Source of the DNA: Cavia porcellus
Lineage: Eukaryota > Chordata > Mammalia > Rodentia > Caviidae
Direction of reading: 5' to 3'
Length of the DNA: 64,000 nucleotides
Assembly (NCBI RefSeq): GCF_034190915.1
Contig: NW_026947493.1
Span: 41,968,501 to 42,032,500 of the forward strand
The notes beneath the pieces were generated by a model, which had not been told where the DNA came from, made no database searches, and saw nothing but the letters and a program-made list of their open reading frames with translations. The position numbers and the translations under genes were made by a program. Below are positions 13,201-25,330 of the stretch, in pieces. The stretch's first letter is position 1. Each line of letters begins with the position of its first letter.

Positions 13201-13562
13201 TTCTTCAGAATCTTATGAGCAAGATTTAAGACTTGTATTTCTATGCTTATTATATTTCTGCATTACATCTCAGTACTTTTTGCTACTCAGGTGTAATATA
13301 TGCAATAAGTGAGCTTTCAAAAAATGTAGATAATCAGGATACTGCTATGTGTTCTGGGCAGGACATTTATTCACACCCAGATATAATTTAGATAATTCCC
13401 TGGGAAAAGAAGGGTGCCGACCTGACAGAGCATGGCTTTAGAGTTAGGTCTTGGCTTAAGATTCTACTTCTCCATTAGCATCTCTAAAACGTAAGTTTGG
13501 AATTGTCATACAGTGTCTTAGTAGACCTGGAGGAGGGGCTATGTTGTTAGACACAGCAGATA
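10290..13562. other. No gene recognised
   Basis: Unique-looking AT-rich sequence downstream of the CpG island, with a purine-rich (GAG)n-like patch at about 10743-10768. No exon of a known protein seen. Confidence 0.5.
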
Positions 13563-13972
13563 TCTGAATTACTTTCTCATTGCTGGGGCAAAATTCCTCA
13601 CACCCACATCTTTAAAAAGGGGAGGTTCATTTGTGCTCACAAGTTTTAGAAGTTTTAGTCCACAGTTCCCTGGTTCAAAGGCAGGAAAGTCACAGTGGAA
13701 TGGTCTGCTGGAAGAAGCTGCTTGCATTATGGGGGCCTGAAAGAAGGGTAAGAAGGGAAGAGTCTGAGATAGGTCCTCTTCCGGACCACGTGCCCAGTGA
13801 CCCACATCCACCCAGGCCCTGCCTCCTACCCACACGGTCAGCTGTGAACGAATCTGTGAATTAATCCACTGATGAGTACAGTGCTCCCATGACCCAGTCG
13901 CCTTCCAAAGGCCCCACATCTGAACCCCTGAGACTTTATGAGAAAATCCTAGATTTAAACCATATAAGGAAC
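13563..13972 (-). repeat. MaLR-type LTR
   Basis: Displayed in reverse: ATTACTTTCTCATTGCTGGG, GGAGGTTCATTTGTGCTCAC, ending in a block with CTTCCAAAGGCCCCACATC, a typical reversed MaLR layout. Confidence 0.6.
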
Positions 13973-14012
13973 AGTGAAAGAACTCCGAATTAAACTACAA
14001 TTTCAGGTAACT

Positions 14013-14127
14013 AGGTCTTGAGAGACACACTCATAATCCCAGATACTTGAGAGGCTGAGGCAGGAGGAGGTAACTTGGAGGTCAGCCTGAACAATTTAGT
14101 GAGACTCTGTTTCAAAAAAGTTGTTTT
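14013..14127 (+). mobile_element. B1-like SINE
   Basis: TAATCCCAGATACTTGAGAG...GTGAGACTCTGTTTC, with its A-tail invaded by the ID-like SINE at 14128. Confidence 0.7.
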
Positions 14128-14233
14128 GGGGGCTAGAGATTTAGCTCAGCGGCATAAGAGCCTGCCTTGCAAGCAGGTAGTTGTGAGTTTGATCCCTGGT
14201 ACTGATAAAAAAGGAAAAAGACCAAAAAAAAAA
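14128..14233 (+). mobile_element. ID-like tRNA-Ala SINE
   Basis: TTTAGCTCAGCGGCATAAGA, CTTGCAAGCAGG stem-loop, GGTACTGATAAAAAAGG tail. Confidence 0.85.
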
Positions 14234-14243
14234 GTTGTTTTAA

Positions 14244-14432
14244 ACTGGCATGATGGCATCTTCCTGTAATCCCATCATTCGGAAGGCTGAGATAGGATTA
14301 TTGCTGCAAATTTGAGGACAGCCTGGACTATACAGTAAGTTAAAGGTCCACCTTAACCACACAGCAGGGCTCTGTCTCAAAAAAAAAAGAGGCTGGGAAT
14401 GTAACTCAGAAATACTGCAAACAGCAAAAAAG
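14244..14432 (+). mobile_element. B1-dID composite SINE
   Basis: A B1 body (CTGTAATCCCATCATTCGGA, GTCTC, A-run) is followed by GGCTGGGAATGTAACTCAG, a degenerate ID-type tail. Confidence 0.65.
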
Positions 14433-14994
14433 AAAATCAGATAAACAATAATTAGATATATTATATGAAAAATATACTCATTATTGACCTAAAATTTAAT
14501 TTTTAATGAATGTCTTGTGTTTTATCTAACAATCCTAAAATATTGTTGATGTCAATTAAATTGACATTCACCTAAAGAAAAATAAACATTTCTTTATAAC
14601 ACAAAGTATTGTATTTTAATCACATAATAAAATAAAACAAGACTACAATGATGATGGGTTCTCCAAATATTTCTAAAAGTTAAGGCAGATTATAGTAAGG
14701 CTATAATTAGAGGTAGGCTTAAAGGTCAGGTTGAATCATAAATTCAAATGCCCACTAAGTATCACTACAGACAAGCATCATGCTAGACACAGGAGAAAGA
14801 AGAATAAGATACAGCCTGGTTTCCACGAAGCTCATTGCCTAGTAAAAGAAAAAGAAAAGACAATAAACATATAAATAGGAATGCAGAGGAATTTCATCCC
14901 TTTTTTATGCCCCTACCCTTCAAAGAGACTATAAGTGCCTGGCCTTACCACTGAGATACAGGAAACAAATGAAAACATCTATTTTAAACAATGT

Positions 14995-15347
14995 ATGAAT
15001 CAGTTTTCTATTTCTATAATGAAATAACTGAAGCAATTAACTTTGAGGGAAAAAAAGGTTTCTTTGGCTCAGGGTTCTGCAGGTTCCAGTCCAAGGTCAA
15101 GTGGCCTTTTCCTTTGAGACTCTAGCAGGGGCATCAAGTACATCATTCTAGGAGCAAATAAAGAAAGGAAAAAGAGAGAGGGGTTCTGCAATCCCCTTCA
15201 GGGGCATGTCCTCCTGTGACATAACAACCTCCTATAGATTCCCACTTCTTGAAGGTCCACAGCACTGCCCAACAGTGTCACCACAGGGACAAAGGCTAAC
15301 ACTGGAATCATTTGGGACCACTCATCCAAACTGCAGCAAATAAACTA
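14995..15347 (-). repeat. MaLR-type LTR
   Basis: Reversed: CAGTTTTCTATTTCTATAAT, GTTTCTTTGGCTCAGGGTTC, GACATAACAACCTCCTATAG. Confidence 0.6.
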
Positions 15348-15362
15348 GAAATGTCCATACTC

Positions 15363-15471
15363 TATGTGTGTGTGTGTGTGTGTGTGTGTGCACGCGTGCG
15401 CGCATGTGTGTGCGTGCGTGCTTCTGTGTGTGTGTGCACGCACACATACACACACACACACACACACACAT
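15363..15471. repeat. TG/CA microsatellite, inverted arrangement
   Basis: A (TG)n run, a mixed GC/TG alternation, then a (CA)n run, followed by a reversed ID-like remnant (15472-15545). All alternating purine-pyrimidine. Confidence 0.9.
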
Positions 15472-16339
15472 GCTGGGGTTCTAAGCTAGAGCCTTTCTCA
15501 TACCAACCATACAACCTGCTACTGAGCTGCACCTCTGCCACACATTTCTTACAAGTTGATAAAACCTCAAAACTGAAAATAATCTTGAAGAAATCATTCA
15601 TCATGTTTGTTTTATAAACAGTCCCATCATGTTTGTTTTATAAATTGTGGCAAACAGTGGCTGACTTCTACCCTAGCCTCCATCTAGAGTTCTTCCTAGC
15701 TGCTGCTTTCTTAGGTGAGGTCTGGCCATGAAAATAGACGAGGCTGCTGCTCAGTTTACCAATCATTAACAAATTCATCTTTCCAGGACAAACCTCATAA
15801 AAGAGAGAGAATTTTTTCCAAGAGTTACAAAAAAGACTGCTGCCTACATTATAACTCTAGCATCAGAGCACTGAACAGAATGAGCTTAGAAAGATAAACA
15901 AAGTGAAAATTAGTAACTTTAGAGATGCTTCCAGCTTTCCAGCAAGTAAAGTCCACTTATTCCACCCTGTGTCTTCACATAATTACTTCAAAAGGCTGAT
16001 CTCTGGACTTAGTTACACATTGATCGGGAAAATTTGCAATGCATTGACAATAGGTTCACAGAGCAAATGAAGAAGGTAGCAGTTGACTTGCAACCCCTGA
16101 TGCTGATTTATTCGTGCCAAGAATCCTTTCCTGTTTTGAGGAAGAGGAAGAGAACAGTAAAGATAAGGAAAAAGAAAACAGAGCTAACATTCAGTCTCTG
16201 AAAAAAAGGAAAGTGACGTCAAGGCAGTAACAGTATACATGCCACTGCTAATCTTGTCGATTTGATTGGATTTACAGATGTCTACCAGATGAGTAAACAC
16301 ACTTCTGGGTTTGTCTGTGAGACAGTCAGCACATGGAAC

Positions 16340-16668
16340 AGCCACGTGCTGAGGGAGGAGGCCTGCCCTGAATGCGGCGCTACCATTCCACAATGGAGGC
16401 TCGGATGGAACAAAAGCAGCAGGAGTACGAAGCCGATTATCATACATTTTCAGCTGCTTTCATTCTGTTTCCTGGCCATATGAGAGAAGAAACTTTGCTC
16501 CACCATATCCCTCTGTCATGATATTTCTCTCTAACCTCAGAGCTAAAACCAATGGAGCCAGATTACCATGGACTGACACGTCTCAAACCATGAGCCAAAA
16601 TAAACCTTTCTCTTTTAAATTGTTACTACTGGATATTTTGTCACGATGATGAAAAGCCAGTCTCCCAA
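16340..16668 (+). repeat. MaLR-like LTR (tentative)
   Basis: The 3' end ACCATGAGCCAAAATAAACC...GATATTTTGTCACGATGATG is the MaLR LTR end with its polyadenylation signal. The 5' boundary is uncertain. Confidence 0.5.
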
Positions 16669-16794
16669 TTTACCACCCTCCATTTCAGTAAAATGTCCAG
16701 TATAACGGATACAACATACTGTTACATGGAAGGAATAAGTTCTAATATTCTAGGGCACCGCAGACAGACTAGAATTTACAATAATTTACTATTT

Positions 16795-16988
16795 TCCTTT
16801 CCTTGGTGCTAAGAATTGAACCTAAAGCCTTTGTACTGAGTTACTTCCCAGCCTTTTTTAAGTTTTTTTTAATTTTGATATGGGTCTTGCTAAGTAATTA
16901 AATTTCTCAGGGTGGGCTCAACTTGAGATCCTCCTGCATCAGCCTCACAGAATATTTAGATTACAGACATGCATTACTATGCCCAGCT
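16795..16988 (-). mobile_element. B1-dID composite SINE
   Basis: Reversed order: GGTGCTAAGAATTGAACC (ID part), TTTTTTTTAATTTT, then the B1 part ending ACTATGCCCAGC. Confidence 0.7.
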
Positions 16989-17360
16989 ATTATATATTTT
17001 ACAAAAAACTAAAAGGGAGTAATTCAAAGGTTTGTAATACAAAGAAATGATAAATGTTTAAGGAGATAAAAATGCTAATTACCTTGATTTGATCATTACA
17101 GTGTATATATGTGGTGAATTATCATACTGTACCTCATAATTATTATGTATTATGTATAATTATTATGACTCAATGAAAAAAGACTTTAAAACTTTTAAAT
17201 GCTAATATTCATCTACCTTTTGATGAAAAACTTGATTAAGAAACTGAAGGATCTTAGTGATTTGCCACTGAAGCAGATTTTATTGTTTCTCAACAGGAAT
17301 TTGAAAGGCAACTTTGGAATTCTGAGAAAAGCTTTAGAAACTTATAAAAATGTTTTAGAT

Positions 17361-17444
17361 TGGGGCTGGGGGTTTAGTTCAGCGGCATAAGAACCTGCCT
17401 TAAAAGCAGGCAGTCGATCCCTGGTACCAATAAAAGAAAGAAAA
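17361..17444 (+). mobile_element. ID-like tRNA-Ala SINE with target-site duplication
   Basis: GGGGCTGGGGGTTTAGTTCA...GATCCCTGGTACCAATAAAA. AAAATGTTTTAGAT occurs immediately before the element and again at its tail (to 17458). A few bases of the B-box region are lost. Confidence 0.85.
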
Positions 17445-17983
17445 AAAATGTTTTAGATCAAATATAAAGCATTATCCTTTTAGATCCAAGGGTTGGGTAA
17501 GGCAGGAGTGCATTTCATTCCCCACTATTCGCTCCTGTTGGTGCAGTGATAAATTATAGTCCATTTTGTATAATAAGGATATGTGTTATTATTATAATGA
17601 TTTGAATTCTGTTTTTATTTCTAATTTTACAATCATTTAAATAAAATATGTATGATTACATTTGGTAATTATAGTTAAAGAACAACAGCTAAACACAAAC
17701 CATTTAGTGTTAGCAGAAACTAGAAGATACAGAGATTAGGAAAGGAATTGGAGGTTACTCTGAAGAAGAAAATGACAACATGTTACGTAGGATTTTATGT
17801 ATCATTTATCTATTACTGCCTAAGAAATGCCTACTCCCAAAATTTAAAGACTAGCAAACATCACTGTCTAATAGAAAATCAGCCAAAAAGACTGAGAGCA
17901 AATTGGTAGAGTGATTGTGACTCTAGGTTTTCGTGGGGCTGTTGTGTAGGACTCAGCTTCAGGTTCCAGGCACCCATCTGATG

Positions 17984-18150
17984 GTACAGGCAGCTATTTC
18001 AAAGATAACAAGATACATTATGGTAACCATTGTTGATTTCCTATTATCTTTTTTGGAAGTCCTGTATCACATCCACTGTCTTAATTGGCTTTATTCTGTT
18101 TTACTCTGTTTGATTTTATTCTCTTTAAAATTTAAAAAAAAAATTCAAAA
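17984..18150 (+). repeat. Truncated L1 3' UTR fragment (one module)
   Basis: It matches the modular 3' UTR of L1-A (ACATTATGGTAACCATTGTT, TTTATTCTCTTTAAAATTTA) and ends in an A-run, into which the B1 at 18154 follows. Confidence 0.65.
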
Positions 18151-18153
18151 TAT

Positions 18154-18268
18154 AGCCAGGCACATGCCTGTAATGCCAACCCTTGAGAGGGAGCAGGAGG
18201 ATCACCATGAGTTTGAGGTCAGCCTGAACTATAGAATGAGATCCTGTCTCGAAAATCAAAAGAAAAAT
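18154..18268 (+). mobile_element. B1-like SINE
   Basis: AGCCAGGCACATGCCTGTAA...GAGATCCTGTCTCGAAAA. Confidence 0.75.
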
Positions 18269-19882
18269 GAAATTCTAAAAGTGACTATCTCCAAAAAAAC
18301 ACAATATAGTAGTATAAAGAAACTGAAGAAAGAAGCAGCATAAAAAGGTGGAAATCACCTTTCACATAGGAAATTGAATAGTCTAAAATTGACTTAAAAA
18401 TCTAAGAGAAATAAGAATTTTAGTATGGTGGTAGCCACTGCTAACATTAAAAATAGAACAGTAAAGGAGTAACAACCTCTGGACAGTGGTTCTACTGAAT
18501 GACCTAGCAAGATCCTGTCTGAAAAGACCAATAAATAGTAATAATAATAAACCTTGTTGGGAGCAACGTCTGTACCTCTGGTATTTAGGATAAAGCCACT
18601 GCCTCTCACAAGTTTGGCAGGGCCACATGAGAAGTGTGCACAGCTCAGGGAGGTGATGTACATAGTGACTTGACCATTGCTTGAGATAATGCAGAGTTTT
18701 CTATTGTCCCCATGAAGCCACCAAAGTACACAGTTACAGATTAGTATTCTCCTTCTCTCAGATCCTGTCCTCCCCTCAAACTCCACCATGAACTTCTTTC
18801 TATGCTGAATGTACAAATAAATGTGCTGTAAGTCAAATTGTCTAGGCATTTGTACGTTCTGGTATAATGAGTAACTTTTACAAGGATCTATTTCAGAAGT
18901 TAAGAATTTACCACTTACAAATTCACACTCTAGGAATTGTTCTTCTTCATGTTACACAAAGGTCATTAAAATGCAATTTTAAACTTTTAGGGAAATATTC
19001 TACCCTAAATTTGTGATGTTGAGGAGTACTGAATATTTTAGAGCTCTATTAAGAGACTTGAAGAAATGAAAGTAGTTTGTTGAAGAAAACTGAGGAAAAT
19101 ACCACATCTGGGGATCCTGGGAAGATGGCGGACTGATAAGTAGCAGGGTAGAGAGTCTCTCTGAGAAAAATACCTCAAGACACTAGAATTTAACACCATA
19201 GAGAAGACCAGATGAAAGGAGAGGGATTCTCATGTCCCAGGAAGAAACTAAGGAAAAAGAAAAAGAAAGAAAGGAAGTAAAAACATGGACAAAAGGCTGG
19301 ATCCAGACACACTCTCACTGGAACTGGTCCCATGCTGTGCTGGGAGGACCTTGGAATCAGACAACTCACAGTTGCGCTGAAGTCGCAGTAGCACTGAAAT
19401 CATCAGTTGGTGAGCCCAAGGCCCTTGGCAAGAGTGGAACCAATGTGGAGAGCTGCCCTAACCCATGGTGTGTTCTAGGGATTTGGTCTTGCGCAGCTGG
19501 ATGACACATTGGAGTTGGGCAGTCAATGTGGAACCTGGGCCTGAACCTGAAACCACAGTGGTATCAGTCAGCCACTACTAGACCAAAGAGGACTGGTGGG
19601 ATCTGCTTGGGCTGGGTCACGTCCCTGGTTGGGACCTAATAGTCAGGGACAAAACCGTCCTAGTCTGTGACATTCACACAGACTAACGTGGTGAAGGCAC
19701 TCATTGGTTGACTGGCTCAGAGGAGAGGAGTCAGCCCACATCGTCCCTGTGTGCACCTCACAGATCAACAGTAAACTGGAGAGAGCAGCAATCCTCTAGC
19801 CAGCACACTTCAGAAAAAACATAATCAATACAGAAAGGGCCTGAGACCTCCACCACATACCTGTCTGAAAGAAACCAGAAAC

Positions 19883-20944
19883 ATGACAAGAGAAAGAAAC
19901 AAGAAAAAGCCTCCAGCCACTGACCCAGGGAAAATAAGTCCAGAGAGGTAAATACAGAAGAGATTGAGGGTAGCAAACATGCAATATCAGACACAGCATC
20001 AGCAGACATAAAGAAATACCTTCGTGACCTCATAGATGAATTTAAAACTGAAATTCTAATCCAAGTGAGGCAAGATATAAAAAGATTAATAAAAGAAATG
20101 CTAATCCCCTCTCAAGAAGACAGATAGAAGAATGGAGGAACCCAGAAAAAGAAGAGAAACCTTTGGTGAAGAATGTAAACAAAATCTAGAATACATGAAA
20201 CAGATCCAAAGAGATTACCAAGAATTTAAAATCTCCATTGAAAGCTGGCAAAATTCCTTGACAGAAACTAAAGTAAGACTTTCAGAACTTGAAGATAGGT
20301 TTGCAAAGTGTAATCACAAAAGAAAAGATCTCTTAAAAATAACAAAGAATCAGGAAGTAACAATACAATGGCTGGAAGATGACAAGAGGATCTATAACTT
20401 AAGAATAAAAAACGTGAGCAAAGAAGCAGGAGTAAACACAAATGAAATACAAAGACTATTCACAGAAATAATTAAGGAAAACTTTCCAAGCATAGGAAAA
20501 GGAAATGATATTCAGATATATGAGACATACAGAACTCCAGCCAGCTACAACCAAAACAGATCTATACCCAGACATATAATAATCAAGATCCCAGAAATTC
20601 ATCACAAGAACAGAATATTAAAAGCTGTCAGAGAAAAGAAACAGATCACCTATAAAGGAAAACCAATCAGAATCATGGCAGACTTTTCAACACAAACTAT
20701 CAAATCAAAAAGAGCTTGGAGCAAAGTATTCCAAGCCCTGAAAGAAAATAACCTCCAATCCAGATTGGTGTACCTTGAAAAATTGTCTCTCAAAATTAAT
20801 GGAGAAACAAGATGTTTCCATGATAAACAGGAACTGTGGGAGTTTGTAACCACTGATCCAACCCTACAAAAAATACTGAAAGACATTCTAGAGAGAGAGA
20901 AAAAAATCACTAGGATTCCAGTAACAGTGGCAGAGAGACCTTGA
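19883..20944 (+). pseudogene. L1-A ORF1 (L1 RNA-binding protein), frameshifted
   Basis: The natural start is ATG at 19883 with a basic N-terminus (MTRERNKKKPP). That frame stops at 19949. A second frame carries the coiled-coil start (ADIKKYLRDLIDEFKTEI) to a stop at 20125. The first frame resumes from 20132 and is open to 20944 (270 codons), with the coiled coil, RRM-like part (RIKNVSKEAG) and C-terminal domain (RHIIIKIPEI, YKGKPIRIMADFS). Two compensating small indels therefore break an otherwise full ~354-codon ORF1. The product would be the trimeric nucleic-acid chaperone of L1 RNPs. Confidence 0.85.
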
Positions 20945-21109
20945 TAAATGGGGCAGACAGTGGAATGAAGGAGAAAGGTAGACAACTAACAGCAGAAAAA
21001 TAGCATAGTAGAGATGAGGCAGAGAAGACTAGCTATAATTTCTAACACAGATGGCCTTGATACACTAACAAAAAAGAAACACAGGCAGAGTAGATCAGGA
21101 GATAGGGTC

Positions 21110-21564
21110 TGTATTAGTCAGGGTTTTACAAGAGAAAACAGATATAACATGAAATATACAGAAACAATAAGATTGGCTTATGATGGTCAGCCACAGAGTC
21201 CAATGAGGAAGTGTACAGAGGGTGTCTACACACTGGAGGCTGAAGGATTCACTCCAAAGTCTGGAGTTCACCCTAGTGCCTCATGTAAGTCCACACCAGC
21301 AGGCTGATGGGTCTGCATCAGAAGGCCAAAGGCTCTACAATGAAAGACTGAAGATTCTACACTGGAAGTCAGGAGATGATGTCCAAACTTTAGGCAAAGA
21401 CTGGAGCTTCTCCCAAGAATGGAATGCATTCGTCCTTCCTCCTTTCCTTTTATATCTCCAGGTAATGAGTCACCCTAGGGTGGGTCTTCTACATCCTTGT
21501 AGAGTTGCTAGACCCATTTAGTTAAGCTTCTGTCTCAAGTTGACATACTCAGTCAACCACTACA
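21110..21564 (-). repeat. ERVL-type (MLT2-like) solo LTR nested in L1-A
   Basis: It is 455 bp, displayed as TGTATTAGTCAGGG...CTACA, the reverse complement of an ERVL LTR. It is bounded by an exact 5-bp target-site duplication GGGTC (21105-21109 and 21565-21569). It is younger than L1-A. Confidence 0.8.
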
Positions 21565-23090
21565 GGGTCCATCGGGATGCTCTTAATAGGAAATATAATC
21601 TACCTGAAAGAGGGTTAATGAACCGAAAGTCAAAGATAAGAAAACAATGCTCTATGTGACAGGAAACAGAAAGAAACAGGGACAGTTCGTCCAGCAGCTG
21701 CAGATAGGTTGGAAAGTCATGACACTTTTGTGCAGTGGAGAACTACTCAGCTATAAAGAAGGAAAACCTTGAGGCTTTAGTAGGTAAAGGAATACAGCTC
21801 AAGATCATGCTCAGGAGTAAAAAGGTTCTGAGCCACATAGATAGCTGGTTGCCCCCTAATCTAAAAACTAAAGGAGTTAGTGGGACCCAAAATGTACAAA
21901 GCACCCTGAGAAAGGGAAAGGGGAGGAACTGTCTAAAAAAGGAATGCAGAGGACATTGTTAATAGTGTATCAGGATTTAAAAGCCACATTAGTGTTATCA
22001 TTCTGTTTAATTTGATTTTATTCTGTTCCAATCTGTCTACTCATACTAGATTTGTGGGCACAGAGCTATCGCAAAAATAGCAGGATACACTATAGTAACT
22101 ATCCTTAATTTCCTATTAACTTAGCTCAAAGTCCTGCATTACTTATACTGTCTTACTATGACTCATCTTATTTGAATCTGGTTTGTTAGATCACTGTTTT
22201 ATCTTGATTGATTTTATTTGAATTTGGTATGCTTGATAGTATGAAGTCTAAGAGTAGAGGCAACTACTCTGAAGACAACAGTACGCAATAGGATACCCAT
22301 TCCGGTTTTATTATTAACTGCTTTTGAAGTCCTATAATATCTCCAACATTTTGTTTTTATTAATATTGCTATGTAGTGCTATGTTCAATTATATTATGCC
22401 TGATGATACAGACAATTCTATTGAAAATAACAAGACATCATAATAACTACTATAGATCACCTAGTATTGTGGTTTTGTCTTTTTCATTTCATGTTTTTCT
22501 AAAAATTTGTTTTATTGTCTTGTTTTGATTTGTTTTTCCCTCTAATACAGAAAGGATAGGTATACATGTAGAGATTTACGCATGTGTTGAACTTCTAAAT
22601 AGTTTGTGAGAATAGATTATATATAATGCACAATGTAATGAACAGATACTCTGAAGAAAAAGAGACACTAAGATACCCAGTATTAATTCCATAGTGTCGT
22701 GATACAAAATCTAACAATACTCTGTCCAGAGTGATATTAGTCTGTTTTCTTTTGTTTAATTTCAACATACGTAAAGATATGGACAGCTGTTTTGAAGAGA
22801 ATAAAGACATTATGGCAGCCATTGTTGAATTCCCTATTGCCTGGTGTTGAAGACCTAAAATGCCTTCATCATTCTGTTCTGATAAGTTTAGTACTATTTT
22901 GTTCAGAATTCACTGTGTGTGAAAATATGGACAACTATTTGGAAGAAAACAAAAGACAATATGATAGACAGTGAAGATCTCCGGTGGTCTTGCTTTGAAA
23001 TCTGTGTTTCTTAACTTGTTTTCTTATGATTTGTTTTATTCTGTTTTGTTATATTTAATTTACTCTCTTTAAAGTAAAAAAAGAAAACAC

Positions 23091-24949
23091 AGCATCCTAG
23101 ATACTTTCCTAGCAAATATGTCCATAAGAGCCTATCCAAAACTTATCTGACAGGGAGGTGACAACATCACAGAAGTAAAGCAGCCTGGCTTTGCTGTGCT
23201 CCAGAGAGAATGAGTCAACTCAACAAAAAAACTTTTCCAGTGATCAGGGTTACCAGCAAATCAACAGAGAAGTTTAAATGGGCTAATTTGGCAGTTATTA
23301 AAACAACTGATGGGCAAAATAGAACTGAATTACCACTGCTGCTTTTAAGTCTGAAGATTTTTATGAATAAGGTGTTTCATATTGAGTATATTTTGCCTTC
23401 AAAATTTATGCAGGCAAAGTAGACACTTGGAAAATATTTTTGATAAAATATTTGAGCCCTCATAGACAGCTGTCACATGTTGTTAGACAAAACAAGAAAG
23501 AACTGATTTGACCTAGCAAGACTTTTAGTTTTCTGGGATCTATAGGACATCGGGTCTCAAATACAATTAACTGTCTTGAGTGGTTGCTTTTGTTTTCAGG
23601 CTCTTTACTTGTTTCATGAGCACTATGTGTAATATACACTAAAGATTATAAACAGAATCATCACTGCAATCATGAGCTACAGACAGTCTAGGATCATATA
23701 TGTAGTGTTTTGCCGTAGATCTGGCTAGGCCACAGCATGGAGAAGACGACTGTCTGACCATAAGACAACTGATCATATTTGCAATTCTCCTTATTCCGGC
23801 ACAAAGCACAACTAAACCATGTGATACAACCAGAAACTAATGTAAAGACCAGTATGGAGCATCAACCAGAAACAGACCAAATAATTCCAGACTCGGGAAA
23901 ATTACATAGGCAAAGATCCTTAACTGTAGGCATTGATAGGGCCTAAAGGTGCCACTTACTATTCCCAACTAAAGGACATTTGTGGTTGACACAAAATAGG
24001 GCAGCTGTCAGTGATCACCAACGATTGTACCTGTGCTTGAGAGATCTTGGCTCTCCTTGGTCCTAGAGAGGTACATTTAAGGTAATGACAGGTACATCTC
24101 CACCCCAGTCACATGCTGTGTCAGGGTCAGACAATGACTAACCCCGCTCTCTAGAAAGCTGACATCCTGTTATCTCTCAGATTCAGCTCAGGTTGTCTTG
24201 AGAAGATCCTGGAGTGTCCTAAGCTTTGTTCTCCAGTTTTTGGGAAAAGCCTTATGCAGAAGCAGAACTGAAGCCAACATATGCACAAGTTAAATGGCTT
24301 GCAGCTCTCTATGTCCAGCCCACCCTGAGCAGGTGCTAAGGTGAGGCCTGTCCTTATCACCAATGCATCATTTCTGACTGTCAAACTGGGTGAAAGAGAC
24401 CTAAGTTTTGTCATATGTATAACAATGTCATTGGAAATATATACAACGTTGTGGGATTAGATGTAAAAAAAATTTTTTCCAAATGATTGCCTCAAGCTAT
24501 ACTATAATGAGGCTCCCTCGTGCCTTTTAAAATATTTCCAGTTATTTCAGTTATTATAGGTATCAGCATTTTTTTCTTCAAAGGACTAGACAATAATTAT
24601 TTCAAGCTTTGTGAGTCAAGTATAAACTCTTGCATAATCTTATTTATTTTACAATCCCTGAAAATGTCAAAGCCATGGGTTGAGGTAGAATCTGGTCCAT
24701 GAGTTATGAAAACAGTTGTTTTAAACTTCAACCTCCTGCTGAGTGCTCAGAATGACCAGGTAGACAGGTCCTCTGACATTGGGCAAATTCTGTGGCTGGT
24801 TATATTAGGTGCTCTGAAGTCAAGGTACCAGCAGAAAGTCTACCATAGCCGTAAGAACAAGGTGAGCATAAGGCAAGTTGGTGCCCAGGCAGAAGACTTA
24901 AGGAATTGCCCACTTGCAGGTGCCAGTTCTGCATTTTCATTAACTTACG
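23091..24949. other. Unidentified moderately complex sequence
   Basis: No gene or repeat family recognised. The segment 23690-24420 is less AT-rich than its surroundings and may be an old transposon or ERV remnant ending in the possible LTR at 24950-25330. Confidence 0.3.
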
Positions 24950-25330
24950 AGTGAGTGCCTCCCTGAATTTTACATTATGGCACCATCTCTTGCCTCATCC
25001 TTCTCCCAGTCTGGAAAGCCACCATCTAACTGCTTATCTCAAGGGGAAGGGAACTAACTGGCTTGCTTGCTGTTTGCTACAGCATTTGCTGCTTGCACAG
25101 AAATCACTGGGCTCTTGTCCCTGGCTGCTTCTCCTGGAACAGAACCCACTGCATGTGTTCATGTTATCGCAGCCCATGAAATCACCCTCATGGGACTTGG
25201 GGGCAAGAGAAACCAACACAAATATGCTGAGGCTCATGCTTTCATTGTGCCATGAGTAATAAAAGCCACTTGTCTCTGACACAAGAGTCTGACATCCTGT
25301 GCCAGCAGACATGAAATGCCACCAAGCTAA
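24950..25330 (+). repeat. Possible LTR (unclassified)
   Basis: AATAAAAGCC at about 25259 followed by a GTCTGACATCCTGTGCCAGC block resembles an LTR polyadenylation/R-U5 end. No confirmed start, partner LTR or target-site duplication was found, so this is weak. Confidence 0.25.

Larger units (their letters stand above)
19109..23090 (+). mobile_element. L1-A: LINE-1 with 5' UTR, ORF1, deleted ORF2 and 3' UTR
   Basis: The element starts with GGGATCCTGGGAAGATGGCG, resembling L1 5' ends with a YY1-type AAGATGGCGG site. It proceeds through a 5' UTR to ORF1 (19883-20944), the beginning of an ORF2 endonuclease (to about 21725), then jumps to the last codons of ORF2 (AGAACTACTCAGCTATAAAG near 21740) and a long T-rich 3' UTR ending in CTCTTTAAAGTAAAAAA. 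An ERVL-type LTR is nested at 21110-21564. About 3 kb of ORF2 including reverse transcriptase is missing, so it is dead. Confidence 0.88.

Noticed and set aside
13569..13919. 116-codon minus-strand open frame
   Set aside because: It lies wholly within a MaLR-type LTR.
15312..15617. Open frames across the TG/CA repeat
   Set aside because: Microsatellite translations, Val-Cys and Thr-His repeats only.
22000..23090. Tandem repeats considered as CRISPR-like or satellite array
   Set aside because: The units are diverged, lack unique spacers and belong to an L1 3' UTR in a mammalian genome.
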